This document shows positions 1-6,909 of a stretch of 29,483 nucleotides of DNA, piece after piece. How positions within the stretch are numbered: position 1 is the stretch's first letter; each line of letters begins with the position of its first letter. Source of the DNA: a virus; the IMG/VR virus record IMGVR_UViG_3300014838_000062, positions 1 to 29,483 of that record. The stretch is one strand, 5' to 3'. The notes beneath the pieces are model-generated. The model did no database searches. It worked only from the letters and a program-made list of their open reading frames with translations, and was not told where the DNA came from. The position numbers were made by a program, and so were the translations under genes.

Positions 1-2334
1 AGAATAGCTTCTGGTAAATCTTTTCAGGATAATAATGGAGTCAACTCATTAACAATGAGTGATGCTAATACTGGAATCTCATTAATTGACAGTACTGGAA
101 ATAGTATTAAAACAGAAGATGGTTCCGGAAATATTATTCTTACTGCTCCTATTGTTAATATAAGTGCTAATCTGAATGTAGCTGAAGATATTGCTACAGG
201 TAATGCTTCTAATTCTGGTAGTTTGATATTATTTAATAGTAGCTTATCTAATTTTGTTCAATTAACTGCTAGTAATGCTATTTCTGCTACTGCCTATACC
301 TTTCCAGCAGCCTATCCGGTTTCTAATGGACAAGCTCTTGTTAGTACAACTGCAGGAGTTTGGTCATGGGCTACTTTATCAACTGGAACAGTTATCTCAT
401 TTTCTGCTGGCAACTTAAGTCCTTTATTTAGTACATCTGTAGCTACAGCCACTACTACTCCTGCTCTTACTTTTACTTTATCTAGTGCTGCAGCTTTTAC
501 TATTTTAGGAAATAATACAAATGTCTCTGCAGTACCAACTTATTTTGCTCCTGTTTTAGCATCAGCTTTATTTGCTAATCAAGGAACTACCACTACAGTA
601 TTACATGGTAATGCTTCTGGTAATCCTTCATGGAGTGCTGTTGTATTAACTACAGATGTATCAGGTATACTTCCAATTGCTAATGGAGGAACAAACAATT
701 CAGCTAGTGCGACTGCAAATACAGTGGTAATTGTAAATTCAGCTGGGACACAGTATGTTTATCTGGCTAATGGAACAACTGGTCAGGTATTAACTGCTAA
801 TACAGGAGGTGCTCCTTCATGGTCAGCTCCTGCAACCTCAGGTACAGTAACCAGTGTCTCTGTAACTACCAATCAAGGTGTATCAGGATCTGTTGCTACA
901 GCTACTACAACTCCCAATATTACATTATCACTGGGTGCTTTAACTGGAGTTACAAGCGTTAATGGTCTTGTTATTACTGCTAATACTGGCGTTATAACTA
1001 CAGGTACTTGGAATGGATCTTTAGTTACAGGAACTTATGGTGGTACAGGAGTAAATAATGGATCTTTCTTAATTACAGTAGCTGGAAACTTAACTACTAC
1101 TGGAGCTTATAATTCTACTTTTGCTGCAGGAGGATCTTACACTTATACTCTACCCTTAGCTACTTCAACTCTCCTAGCTAATAACTTAGGACTAGTTGGG
1201 AATACTACTTTAATTGGTGGTACTACTGCATCTGGAACTCTTACTTTAGAGTCTACTTCTGGAGCAGGATCTACTGACTACATAGCATTCTTAACAGGAT
1301 CCCAGTCTGAAAGAGCTAGGATAACAAGTAATGGTGCCTTCTTTGTTGGAGAAACAGCCGCTTCTCCAAATGGGGAAAGATTTGGATTTGCCTTATCAAG
1401 CAATTCTAATGTTTTATTGCAAAACTATAATAGTAGTACTGGAACTGGTGCCCAATCAAGTATATGGGCAACCTCTAGTGGTGGAACAGCTATATTGAGA
1501 GGTTTAAGCTCTGGATATACTACAGCAGGACTTTATAAAGCTAATGGAGCATACTTAGAGCTTGGTAGTGGGAGTTCTTCTACTACATCCTATATAATGA
1601 ATACTACTGCCACCTCAGCTTTAGGTATAGCCGTAGGGGGATCCGCAGCATCTAATTTAATTGCAACATTTAATACTACTGGATTATTTGTAGGAGGAAC
1701 TGCAGGAGGAACAGCTACAGGATATCTTACATTGGCTGCAGGTACTACCTCAGTGGCTCCTATTGTACTTACTGCAGGAACTAATCTTACTACTGCTACA
1801 GCAGGTAATTTAGAATATGATGGTACTCATATATGGTTTACTAATAGTGGAGCTACAAGACAGGAAATTCTTCAGATTCAACAGTCTTATGTAACAAGTA
1901 ATTTTACATCTAGTGCAGGTACAACTACTCCTGCAAATATTACAGGATTAACGGCTACTCTTGTAGCAGGGAAATCTTACTATTTTATGATAGTATTATT
2001 TGTTACTGCAGATCCTACTGGAAGTATGGCTTATGCAGTAGCAGGAACCACACCAACAGGTAGTTTAATATTAGATTTTGATGACATTGACTTAGCAGGA
2101 ACAACAGTAACTAATCAAACTAAAGGAGCAAGGGTCACTGCTTTTGGGGGAGGAACTCAACAATTAGCTCATTCAGCAGTAACACATTCTGCATTTCAAT
2201 GTGTAATAAAAGGTACTGTAATTAATGCAGGTGCAACAGGAACTATAACTCCACAATTTTCTAATTCTCTGACAGGTGGTTCTGGTTCAATTGTATTGGC
2301 TGGATCATACATGACTGTAACACAAATAGCTTAA
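1..2334 (+). CDS. Tail-fiber-like virion protein, 5' end cut by window
   Basis: The frame is open from base 1, so the ATG at 55 is probably internal and the true start lies outside the window. The visible 777 or so residues are rich in Gly, Ser, Thr, Ala and Asn. They contain the Gly-Gly-Thr turn motifs common in phage fibers (IANGGT near 661-690, TYGGTG near 1033-1050) and an ERARITSNGAFFVG element near 1309-1350 of the kind seen in fiber and tailspike shafts. No C-terminal S74 chaperone domain is visible; the end is a small beta-rich, jelly-roll-like region with many hydrophobic strands. The likely role is a receptor-binding or head/tail fiber on the virion surface. This rests on composition and motifs, not on a recognised full-length homolog. 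Confidence 0.7.
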   Translation, partial: RIASGKSFQDNNGVNSLTMSDANTGISLIDSTGNSIKTEDGSGNIILTAPIVNISANLNVAEDIATGNASNSGSLILFNSSLSNFVQLTASNAISATAYTFPAAYPVSNGQALVSTTAGVWSWATLSTGTVISFSAGNLSPLFSTSVATATTTPALTFTLSSAAAFTILGNNTNVSAVPTYFAPVLASALFANQGTTTTVLHGNASGNPSWSAVVLTTDVSGILPIANGGTNNSASATANTVVIVNSAGTQYVYLANGTTGQVLTANTGGAPSWSAPATSGTVTSVSVTTNQGVSGSVATATTTPNITLSLGALTGVTSVNGLVITANTGVITTGTWNGSLVTGTYGGTGVNNGSFLITVAGNLTTTGAYNSTFAAGGSYTYTLPLATSTLLANNLGLVGNTTLIGGTTASGTLTLESTSGAGSTDYIAFLTGSQSERARITSNGAFFVGETAASPNGERFGFALSSNSNVLLQNYNSSTGTGAQSSIWATSSGGTAILRGLSSGYTTAGLYKANGAYLELGSGSSSTTSYIMNTTATSALGIAVGGSAASNLIATFNTTGLFVGGTAGGTATGYLTLAAGTTSVAPIVLTAGTNLTTATAGNLEYDGTHIWFTNSGATRQEILQIQQSYVTSNFTSSAGTTTPANITGLTATLVAGKSYYFMIVLFVTADPTGSMAYAVAGTTPTGSLILDFDDIDLAGTTVTNQTKGARVTAFGGGTQQLAHSAVTHSAFQCVIKGTVINAGATGTITPQFSNSLTGGSGSIVLAGSYMTVTQIA

Positions 2335-2352
2335 TAACTAAAAACAAATAAT

Positions 2353-2766
2353 ATGGCACTAGTATCACTAATTAATATAAGTAATAATCCTACTACTGGA
2401 TTAAAAAGAAACTTAGATATCATAGGTTTAAATATAGGATCTACAAGAATAGATATGACTGTAGTTATTTATAGTCTTGATAGTAATAGTAATAGATTAA
2501 ATACTTTATCTATTCCTGCTGTTAACTTTGTAGACAGTGCTACAGATGATACTTTAATAGATCCCGCTACAGGAGTTTATGTTATATCTAATGGATCAGG
2601 TGGATATAACTACCTAGGAGGTCCTAGTAATGGGCAACCTTTTACGGGAACACCAATTGGTGAGTATGACTTCTTAATAGCTCTATTAAATACATCTGTA
2701 AATATTAGTACTCTTATGACTAGTTATATAGCACTTAATGATTCTCTAGGTTACTATAACATCTAA
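2353..2766 (+). CDS. Hypothetical protein after the fiber gene
   Basis: A 137-residue protein starting MALVSLINISNN, 18 nt after the fiber gene and almost touching the next gene at 2769. It is rich in Asn, Ser, Thr and Ile with alternating hydrophobic positions, which suggests a beta-sandwich. I see no signal peptide, membrane segment or catalytic motif. The pattern and position resemble small proteins that accompany fiber genes, such as a baseplate or fiber-associated subunit, but that is inferred from context only. The start is the first ATG after an A-rich leader. Confidence 0.6.
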   Translation: MALVSLINISNNPTTGLKRNLDIIGLNIGSTRIDMTVVIYSLDSNSNRLNTLSIPAVNFVDSATDDTLIDPATGVYVISNGSGGYNYLGGPSNGQPFTGTPIGEYDFLIALLNTSVNISTLMTSYIALNDSLGYYNI

Positions 2767-2768
2767 AC

Positions 2769-3119
2769 ATGAAAAAGTTCTTAGGTTATATTTTAAGTTT
2801 TGTAGCATGGTTACTAACTATAATTACAAAGCCTCTTATTACTCTCTTTACCTGGATTAAGCTTCATAGCTTTTCCAAGATAGGTAACTGGTACATGCAG
2901 ACCGCAGACATAACAGATGTAGCTGGAAATGTGAGAGGTCAACATGTATGGAATTTTATCTTCATAACCAAGGATGGTTATAAGTTTGGTTCTTCCATGG
3001 AGAAGATTAGTGAGGTACTAGCTAAGAATTATATTCTGGGTAAACTAATACTTCCAGGAAAAGCTCTATGCTGGATTCTAATAAAATTAAAAGACCCTGC
3101 ATTTGCTTTAATAAAATAA
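2769..3119 (+). CDS. Small membrane-associated protein
   Basis: A 116-residue protein whose first 30 or so residues (MKKFLGYILSFVAWLLTI...) form a hydrophobic segment preceded by two Lys, consistent with an N-terminal signal anchor. The rest is basic and mixed, with another hydrophobic stretch at the C-terminus (PGKALCWILIKL). It lies 2 nt after the previous stop, so the two are probably translationally coupled. In this position, ahead of the holin-like gene, an envelope or lysis-related role is possible. I do not recognise a family. Confidence 0.6.
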   Translation: MKKFLGYILSFVAWLLTIITKPLITLFTWIKLHSFSKIGNWYMQTADITDVAGNVRGQHVWNFIFITKDGYKFGSSMEKISEVLAKNYILGKLILPGKALCWILIKLKDPAFALIK

Positions 3120-3150
3120 TTATATTTGTAGAAGACCAACACATAAAAAT

Positions 3151-3588
3151 ATGAAGATCACAAATCTAGAATTAACAGGGCCTTTTATAACAGCCCTTGC
3201 AGAATTAGCAAAGACAAAGACTAATACTAAAGTAGCATATAATGCTGCTAAAACTATTAAGTCTGCAAATGCAGCTATTGAAGTATTTAATGATGCTAAG
3301 AAATCATTAGTGGAACCACGTTGTAAGTTAGATACATCTGGTAAGCCAGAAACAGAAAACATTACAGTTCAGACAAGAGATGCTTCAGGTGCTCTAGTAG
3401 ACCAGGTACAGAATCATTATGTATTTCCAACATCTGAGATTAAATCAGAAGTAGAAGGTCTTATTGCAGAACTAAGTAAACAAGAAGTAGAAGTAGAAGT
3501 GTGGCCTGTAACTCTGGATGATCTAGGAAATATAGAGCTCACTCCACTTGTAATGATGGGTCTAAAAGACTTCATTAAAGAATCTTAA
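3151..3588 (+). CDS. Conserved phage protein, DUF1617-like (tentative)
   Basis: A 145-residue protein starting MKITNLELTGPF. The N-terminal 60 residues are helical and Ala/Lys-rich, followed by a middle section with charged residues and short beta stretches (ETENITVQTRD). The opening KITNLEL and the acidic C-terminal third recall small phage proteins of the DUF1617 type, whose function is not known. The ATG follows a leader containing AGACCAACACATAAAAAT and no Shine-Dalgarno sequence. Role unknown; it sits between a membrane protein and a holin-like protein. Confidence 0.6.
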   Translation: MKITNLELTGPFITALAELAKTKTNTKVAYNAAKTIKSANAAIEVFNDAKKSLVEPRCKLDTSGKPETENITVQTRDASGALVDQVQNHYVFPTSEIKSEVEGLIAELSKQEVEVEVWPVTLDDLGNIELTPLVMMGLKDFIKES

Positions 3589-3597
3589 ACTATTCTT

Positions 3598-3828
3598 ATG
3601 ATGACAAAGGAACAGGAACAGAAGCTAGATCAGATCTACACTGCTATAGTAGGACACAAAGATACTGGTGTAAGAGGTCTGGCAGATAGAGTTAAGAGTC
3701 TTGAGGAATATAAAACCAAAGACAAAGCTCTAAAGAACAAAGTAGCAGGGGGTATATCAATAGGAACTCCTCTTTTTGTAGTAGCCTGGCACTGGTTCTA
3801 TGATACCATCATTAAAGGAGGACACTAA
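3598..3828 (+). CDS. Holin-like protein (XhlA/hemolysin-type architecture)
   Basis: A 76-residue protein (75 if the second ATG at 3601 is used). Residues 1-48 are hydrophilic and predicted helical, and residues 49-68 (VAGGISIGTPLFVVAWHWFY) form a single hydrophobic segment, followed by a short charged tail. A soluble helical N-terminus with one C-terminal membrane span matches XhlA-like accessory holins found next to endolysin genes. It ends just before a terminator, and a probable cell-wall-acting protein is encoded at 4329. A structural membrane protein is the alternative. Confidence 0.55.
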   Translation: MMTKEQEQKLDQIYTAIVGHKDTGVRGLADRVKSLEEYKTKDKALKNKVAGGISIGTPLFVVAWHWFYDTIIKGGH

Positions 3829-3859
3829 GATTTTATAAGATAGTATATTAGTATAGAGG

Positions 3860-3887
3860 ATCCCAGTTTAAACCACTGGGATTTTTT
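3860..3887 (+). terminator. Rho-independent terminator
   Basis: A perfect 7-bp stem (ATCCCAG at 3860-3866 with CTGGGAT at 3876-3882), a 9-nt loop and a run of six T at 3882-3887. It lies 32 nt after the holin-like gene and closes the transcription unit that contains the fiber and holin genes. Confidence 0.85.
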
Positions 3888-3921
3888 ATGTCTTAGATTT
3901 AAATAAATAATTTGATTTAAC

Positions 3922-3954
3922 TTTAGGAAGTTTAAATAATAAACTTTACATTTG
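3922..3954 (+). promoter_or_regulatory. Candidate Bacteroidota-type promoter
   Basis: TACATTTG at 3947-3954 matches the Bacteroidota -7 element TAnnTTTG. TTTA at 3922-3925 is one base from the -33 element TTTG, with a 21-bp spacer. It lies directly after the terminator at 3860-3887 and 27 nt before the next ATG, which is where a promoter is needed. The motif alone would occur by chance in AT-rich DNA; the position adds weight. Confidence 0.5.
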
Positions 3955-3981
3955 ACAAGTTTAAATCTTAAACATTTAACT

Positions 3982-4332
3982 ATGGCAGACCAACAAGAAG
4001 AAAGAATTCCTCTAACCAAAGAACAAATAGCTAAACGTAGACTTGATCTTGTAGAATTCTATAAAGAACAGATTAAGTTCCTAACTCACCAGAGAAACTA
4101 TGAAGCATTGATTACTGAGCTAGAGGAACTAAACATGAGAAGGATCATGGCACAGATGAGAGTAGCTCAGATGACTGCTCCTCCACCTCCTGATAAAGAT
4201 TTAGATAAGCAAGAAGATCTTGATCCTAATGAAGGTAAGATGCCAGAAGTACCTACTAACACTTTACAGACAACTGAACAACCTAATGAACCCATTCCTA
4301 CTTTACAACCTAGAAAATTAAAAACAACATGA
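3982..4332 (+). CDS. Hypothetical protein, coiled coil plus Pro/Asp-rich tail
   Basis: A 116-residue protein starting MADQQEERIPL. I chose the ATG at 3982 over the in-frame TTG at 3952 because the TTG lies inside the promoter-like element and the ATG has the A/C-rich leader typical of this phage. Residues 10-60 are highly charged and probably form a long helix or coiled coil. The remainder is Pro-, Asp- and Thr-rich (APPPPDKDLDK) and probably disordered. The start codon of the next gene overlaps its stop (ACATGA), suggesting coupled translation. Function unknown. Confidence 0.65.
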   Translation: MADQQEERIPLTKEQIAKRRLDLVEFYKEQIKFLTHQRNYEALITELEELNMRRIMAQMRVAQMTAPPPPDKDLDKQEDLDPNEGKMPEVPTNTLQTTEQPNEPIPTLQPRKLKTT

Positions 4333-4946
4333 CAACTTATGATGATATAAAGAATAGAGTTCTAGCTCTGAACTATGAATTTTTTGAAGGAGAGTTAAAT
4401 CTTAATATGATCTGGGAAAGAACTAGTAATATATTTACTAATAAGTTCTCTGATTTCCTTCACATAGCTTATCAGCAAAATGGACAGAATCTAGTACTTA
4501 CTATTCCAGCTACTACTAAACCAGGTCTTAATGGAGAAGGAGCTATTCTAAATCCTCCTACAGTTCATGGAATAACGGGTACTGATGTAATTATTCCAGG
4601 TCAGTATAAAGGTACCTGGGAATGGATAGATGCTCCTACTGGAAAACCTTATCCATTTGATAAGGAATTCTTTAGACAAATTAAAGGAGTAAACTACTGG
4701 AGAGATGGAGAGAAGCTTTTAAACATTACTAAGAATCAAGAGCATGATAATACTATAGATGGGACTCAGTGGCATAAGATGAGTAATCCTGAAGCTTCAG
4801 GATTTGATGTAAACAACTGGTCTGAAGGATGCATGGGAGCAGAAGAACCAGTATTTAAAACTATTTTTTCATTAGTAAGAGAGGCTGTAGCTAAGTATGG
4901 TCCAGTCTTTACAGGTACATTAATAGATACAACACCAACAACATAA
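4329..4946 (+). CDS. Probable cell-wall-acting protein with H...WSxGC motif (L,D-transpeptidase-like, tentative)
   Basis: A 205-residue protein starting MTTYDDIKNRVLALNYEFF. It contains TIPATTKPGLNG around residues 59-70 and VIIPGQYKGTW around 91-101. Near residues 149-170 a His (TQWHKM) is followed by NNWSEGCMG. The order 'pGqYkg...H...WSxGC' is shared with a group of phage proteins whose His and Cys positions resemble the HxG...SxGC active site of YkuD-type L,D-transpeptidases. I infer a role in cleaving or modifying host peptidoglycan. The upstream holin-like gene fits a lysis function, although a terminator separates them. No signal peptide is seen. The family assignment is from memory of the motif and is not certain. 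Confidence 0.55.
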   Translation: MTTYDDIKNRVLALNYEFFEGELNLNMIWERTSNIFTNKFSDFLHIAYQQNGQNLVLTIPATTKPGLNGEGAILNPPTVHGITGTDVIIPGQYKGTWEWIDAPTGKPYPFDKEFFRQIKGVNYWRDGEKLLNITKNQEHDNTIDGTQWHKMSNPEASGFDVNNWSEGCMGAEEPVFKTIFSLVREAVAKYGPVFTGTLIDTTPTT

Positions 4947-5404
4947 TGACTAAGTACAGAAAATTACCTATAGAAGTAGATGCAGAACAATTCTTCTTTG
5001 GCAAGGAAGTAGATGGAGTTAAAGTTACTTCTCCTCAGATAGTGCATTCCCTAGATGATAAGTTATACTACGTAACTCATACAGATGCAAAAGACTGGTT
5101 ATCTAAAGAGAAGATCCAGAAAGAATATGAGGAGATGCCTAAGTATGATTCTCTTCCATTTGCTTTCTGGAATGTTAAATCAGGAAGAAAAGAGTTTATC
5201 AATACTGATAATGAACATTTAGTAAAGCTCTATGTAGAATTATACAAGATTAAGTATCCAAAGCCATATGCCTGGATAGAGACAATACATAATGGACAGA
5301 CAGTAACTATAGAAGATGGAGACTGGATTATAAGGGAACCTAATAGTGATAAAGTATACCCTTGTAAACCTGAGATCTTTAAGAAGTTTTATGAAGCAAT
5401 TTAA
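4946..5404 (+). CDS. PGDYG-like conserved phage protein
   Basis: A 152-residue protein that begins YRKLPIEVDAEQF and ends with IEDGDWIIRE...YPCKPEIFKKFYE. This layout (a YRKxPxxVxAxQ start, then a GDWI turn and a xPxIFxxxYE end) is that of a small phage family often labelled PGDYG domain proteins. A middle insertion (residues 40-100) is longer than in the usual 70-100 residue members. Biochemical function is not known. The ATG overlaps the previous stop by one base, so the two genes are probably coupled. Confidence 0.65.
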   Translation: MTKYRKLPIEVDAEQFFFGKEVDGVKVTSPQIVHSLDDKLYYVTHTDAKDWLSKEKIQKEYEEMPKYDSLPFAFWNVKSGRKEFINTDNEHLVKLYVELYKIKYPKPYAWIETIHNGQTVTIEDGDWIIREPNSDKVYPCKPEIFKKFYEAI

Positions 5405-5410
5405 TAACCA

Positions 5411-5423
5411 AAACCAACAAGCA
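5411..5423 (+). repeat. A/C-rich leader, copy 1 (AAACCAACAAGCA)
   Basis: This 13-nt sequence directly precedes the ATG at 5424 and is identical to 16406-16418 before the scaffold-like gene. Related ACCAAC leaders precede the starts at 3151, 5855, 19630, 21584 and 26858. No Shine-Dalgarno sequence is present at these starts. Confidence 0.6.
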
Positions 5424-5642
5424 ATGGAAGTAACCAAATCAAGAATGTTTCAGTATGTAGTATTACTACATCCAACAGAAAAAGAAGTTAAGGATAATGC
5501 AGCTAAGTCTACTATCCTTACAGATGTAACCTCTATACTAGCTAAGGATGAGAAGTCTGCAGCTATGCAGGCTACTATGGGTATTGATCCTAAGTATAAA
5601 GACCAACTAGATCAGGTGGAGGTGGTTGTACGCCCTTTTTAG
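5424..5642 (+). CDS. Small conserved phage protein ending VRPF; zero-frame product of a frameshift gene
   Basis: A 72-residue protein starting MEVTKSRMFQYVVLLHPTE. I prefer the ATG at 5424 to an in-frame ATG at 5346 because 5346 lies inside the previous gene and 5424 has the ACCAACAAGCA leader. The pattern of N-terminal beta strands (FQYVVLLH), a central ILAKDEKSAA segment and a terminal VEVVVRPF resembles small phage proteins with a conserved LAKD...(V/I)RxF layout, of unknown role. The stop is TAG, rare here. It directly follows the heptamer CCCTTTT, after which the -1 frame stays open to 5839. Confidence 0.65.
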   Translation: MEVTKSRMFQYVVLLHPTEKEVKDNAAKSTILTDVTSILAKDEKSAAMQATMGIDPKYKDQLDQVEVVVRPF

Positions 5643-5670
5643 GTGACCTGATCTCAAGAGAGAATCAGGT
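5633..5670 (+). promoter_or_regulatory. Programmed -1 ribosomal frameshift signal (candidate)
   Basis: The heptamer CCCTTTT at 5633-5639 has the X XXY YYZ phase required for simultaneous -1 slippage: zero-frame codons are CGC CCT TTT TAG, so the stop occupies the next A site. After a 6-nt spacer, a hairpin at 5646-5670 forms: ACCTGAT pairs with ATCAGGT and CTC with GAG, around an AAGA loop with one bulged A at 5663. No T run follows, so it is not a terminator. In addition AGATCAGGT at 5609-5617 is fully complementary to ACCTGATCT at 5646-5654, a competing pairing that a translating ribosome would open. Confidence 0.65.
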
Positions 5671-5839
5671 ACATACTTCACACCATATTGTAGATAATAC
5701 AAGGATAAGAACTCCTTGGAATGATAATGTACTTACTACTAATACTAATAACTGGGGAACTACTAATAGTATATTTACTATGGGTTCTGCAGGAACTGCT
5801 ACTAGTTATAGTGCACTATCACTAAGTGGAAATAATTAA
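5639..5839 (+). CDS. Frameshift extension (66 residues) fused to the 5424 protein
   Basis: In the -1 frame relative to the 5424 gene, reading continues from TTA at 5639 as LGDLISRENQVH and so on to TAA at 5837-5839. Slippage at 5633-5639 would give a 138-residue fusion. The stretch is Ser-, Thr-, Asn- and Gly-rich, in line with virion surface proteins in this window. No ATG, GTG or TTG lies in this frame between the preceding stop at 5597 and the frameshift site; the only ATG is 18 codons from the end, so independent translation is unlikely. The alternative is a degraded gene that lost its start or a single-base sequencing error in the T run. Confidence 0.5.
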   Translation, partial: LGDLISRENQVHTSHHIVDNTRIRTPWNDNVLTTNTNNWGTTNSIFTMGSAGTATSYSALSLSGNN

Positions 5840-5854
5840 ATAAGCTAGACCAAC

Positions 5855-6223
5855 ATGCCAATAGTAAATCAAGTAGAAAAGAAGGTGAGGATGGACCAGT
5901 GGAACATAGTTAAGTTCCAACTAGCTGTTCACTGTCATCTGAATAACATTATAGTATCTGATCTGGATCTAAGTTGTCTTACTCTCCTGGCATTAACAGG
6001 AGAGAAGACACTTGGTGAATTCTGTGAAGAAGCAGCTAACCATAATATCTTTGGATGTTCTCAGTCAGTTAGAAATGCTATAACTAAGGCTGAGAAGAGA
6101 AATCTAGTTATTAAGAAAGGTAATAATAAGAAGAAACTCTCTCTTAATATTCCTAATATAGAGACTAAGGGTAATATACTTCTTGACTATAAAATTCTTA
6201 GAGTTGAAACACAGGTCTCATAA
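5855..6223 (+). CDS. Helix-turn-helix-like protein
   Basis: A 122-residue protein starting MPIVNQVEKKVRMDQWNIVKFQL. It is predicted mostly helical in residues 12-90. A segment around 70-95 (SVRNAITKAEKRNLVIKKG) has the recognition-helix-plus-wing pattern of winged-helix proteins, followed by a short basic wing (GNNKKK) and a beta-like end. I infer a DNA-binding regulatory or architectural protein, in keeping with the IHF-like gene that overlaps its 3' end. No family is recognised with confidence. Confidence 0.55.
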   Translation: MPIVNQVEKKVRMDQWNIVKFQLAVHCHLNNIIVSDLDLSCLTLLALTGEKTLGEFCEEAANHNIFGCSQSVRNAITKAEKRNLVIKKGNNKKKLSLNIPNIETKGNILLDYKILRVETQVS

Positions 6224-6602
6224 AGAGCTTATATCTAAGACTGCCTCAGATTTAAGCCTACCTGAGGAGATGGTTAGTGATCTTGTAGAAGCTTACTGGA
6301 AAGCTTTTAAAATAGAGATGAGAACTTTTAAATATCCCAGATTAAAGATTATTAACCTAGGAGACTTTCACATAAGTCCTAGGGGATTAGCTAAAAATAT
6401 AAAAGTCCTTACTAGCTGGAAAGAAAGTTCTAATGTACCTAAAACATTTGGAAGAATGGTAAGATACCAGGAAGGTCAGGAGAAGTTAAAATTATTACTT
6501 GAACTTAGTAAGAAACTTGAAGAAGAAGACAAAAAGTTCCAACTAAAACTTAAAAAGAGATATGGAGAGCAGTATAATAAGAATCTGGAAAAACAAAGGT
6601 AA
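6183..6602 (+). CDS. IHF/HU-like DNA-bending protein
   Basis: A 139-residue protein with the IHF/HU plan: an N-terminal helix pair (SHKELISKTASDLSLPEEMV, residues 12-31), a helix through EAYWKAFKIEM, then the LKIINLGDFHISP strand that corresponds to the GFGtF region of HU proteins. The C-terminal 50 residues form a charged helix rather than the usual HU arm. IHF subunit genes are a known part of crAss-like genomes near the terminase. No ATG is available before the fold; TTG at 6183 or, more likely, TTG at 6204 (MKHRSHKEL) is the start, inside the 3' end of the previous gene. This suggests coupled translation. Likely role: DNA compaction or packaging. Confidence 0.7.
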   Translation: MTIKFLELKHRSHKELISKTASDLSLPEEMVSDLVEAYWKAFKIEMRTFKYPRLKIINLGDFHISPRGLAKNIKVLTSWKESSNVPKTFGRMVRYQEGQEKLKLLLELSKKLEEEDKKFQLKLKKRYGEQYNKNLEKQR

Positions 6603-6909
6603 GATCCTTGAAGGTATCAAGAATAGTATCTTTACTTCTCAACATGTAGAGGAGATTGCAGAACTTAGAAATCTTATATGCCAAGAGTGTCCTCATATAG
6701 ATAAGAGAGGAAGTATGTGTGCTATGCCTGGGACACAACCATGTTGTAAACTTTGTGGTTGTAATCTCAAATTGAAACACAGATCTCTATCTAGTTCTTG
6801 TGATGATGGTAGGTGGCATGCTGAACTTACTCAGCAGGAAGAAGATGCCCTAGCTGATCAACTAAAAAATAAGTCAAATGATACTAACATTCAAGGAGAA
6901 GAATCATGA
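6562..6909 (+). CDS. Cys-rich zinc-ribbon-like protein
   Basis: A 115-residue protein with a Cys cluster between residues 40 and 80: CQECP, then SMC, then CCKLCGC, and a further SSSCDDGRWH. The CxxC...CxxC spacing suggests one or two bound zinc ions. Residues 1-35 are helical and basic. It overlaps the IHF-like gene upstream by 41 nt and the nuclease gene downstream by 32 nt, so the three are expressed together. A nucleic-acid-binding role is plausible. Small zinc proteins at this position are conserved in crAss-like phages as I recall them, with no known function. Confidence 0.6.
   Translation: MESSIIRIWKNKGKILEGIKNSIFTSQHVEEIAELRNLICQECPHIDKRGSMCAMPGTQPCCKLCGCNLKLKHRSLSSSCDDGRWHAELTQQEEDALADQLKNKSNDTNIQGEES

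Noticed and set aside
3121-3128. TATATTTG as a promoter -7 element before the 3151 gene
   Set aside because: The nearest TTTG is only 15 bp upstream, too short for a -33 partner, and the motif alone is expected by chance about 20 times in DNA of this composition and length.
5646-5670. Hairpin read as a terminator
   Set aside because: No T run follows it, and its distance to the slippery heptamer fits a frameshift stimulator better.
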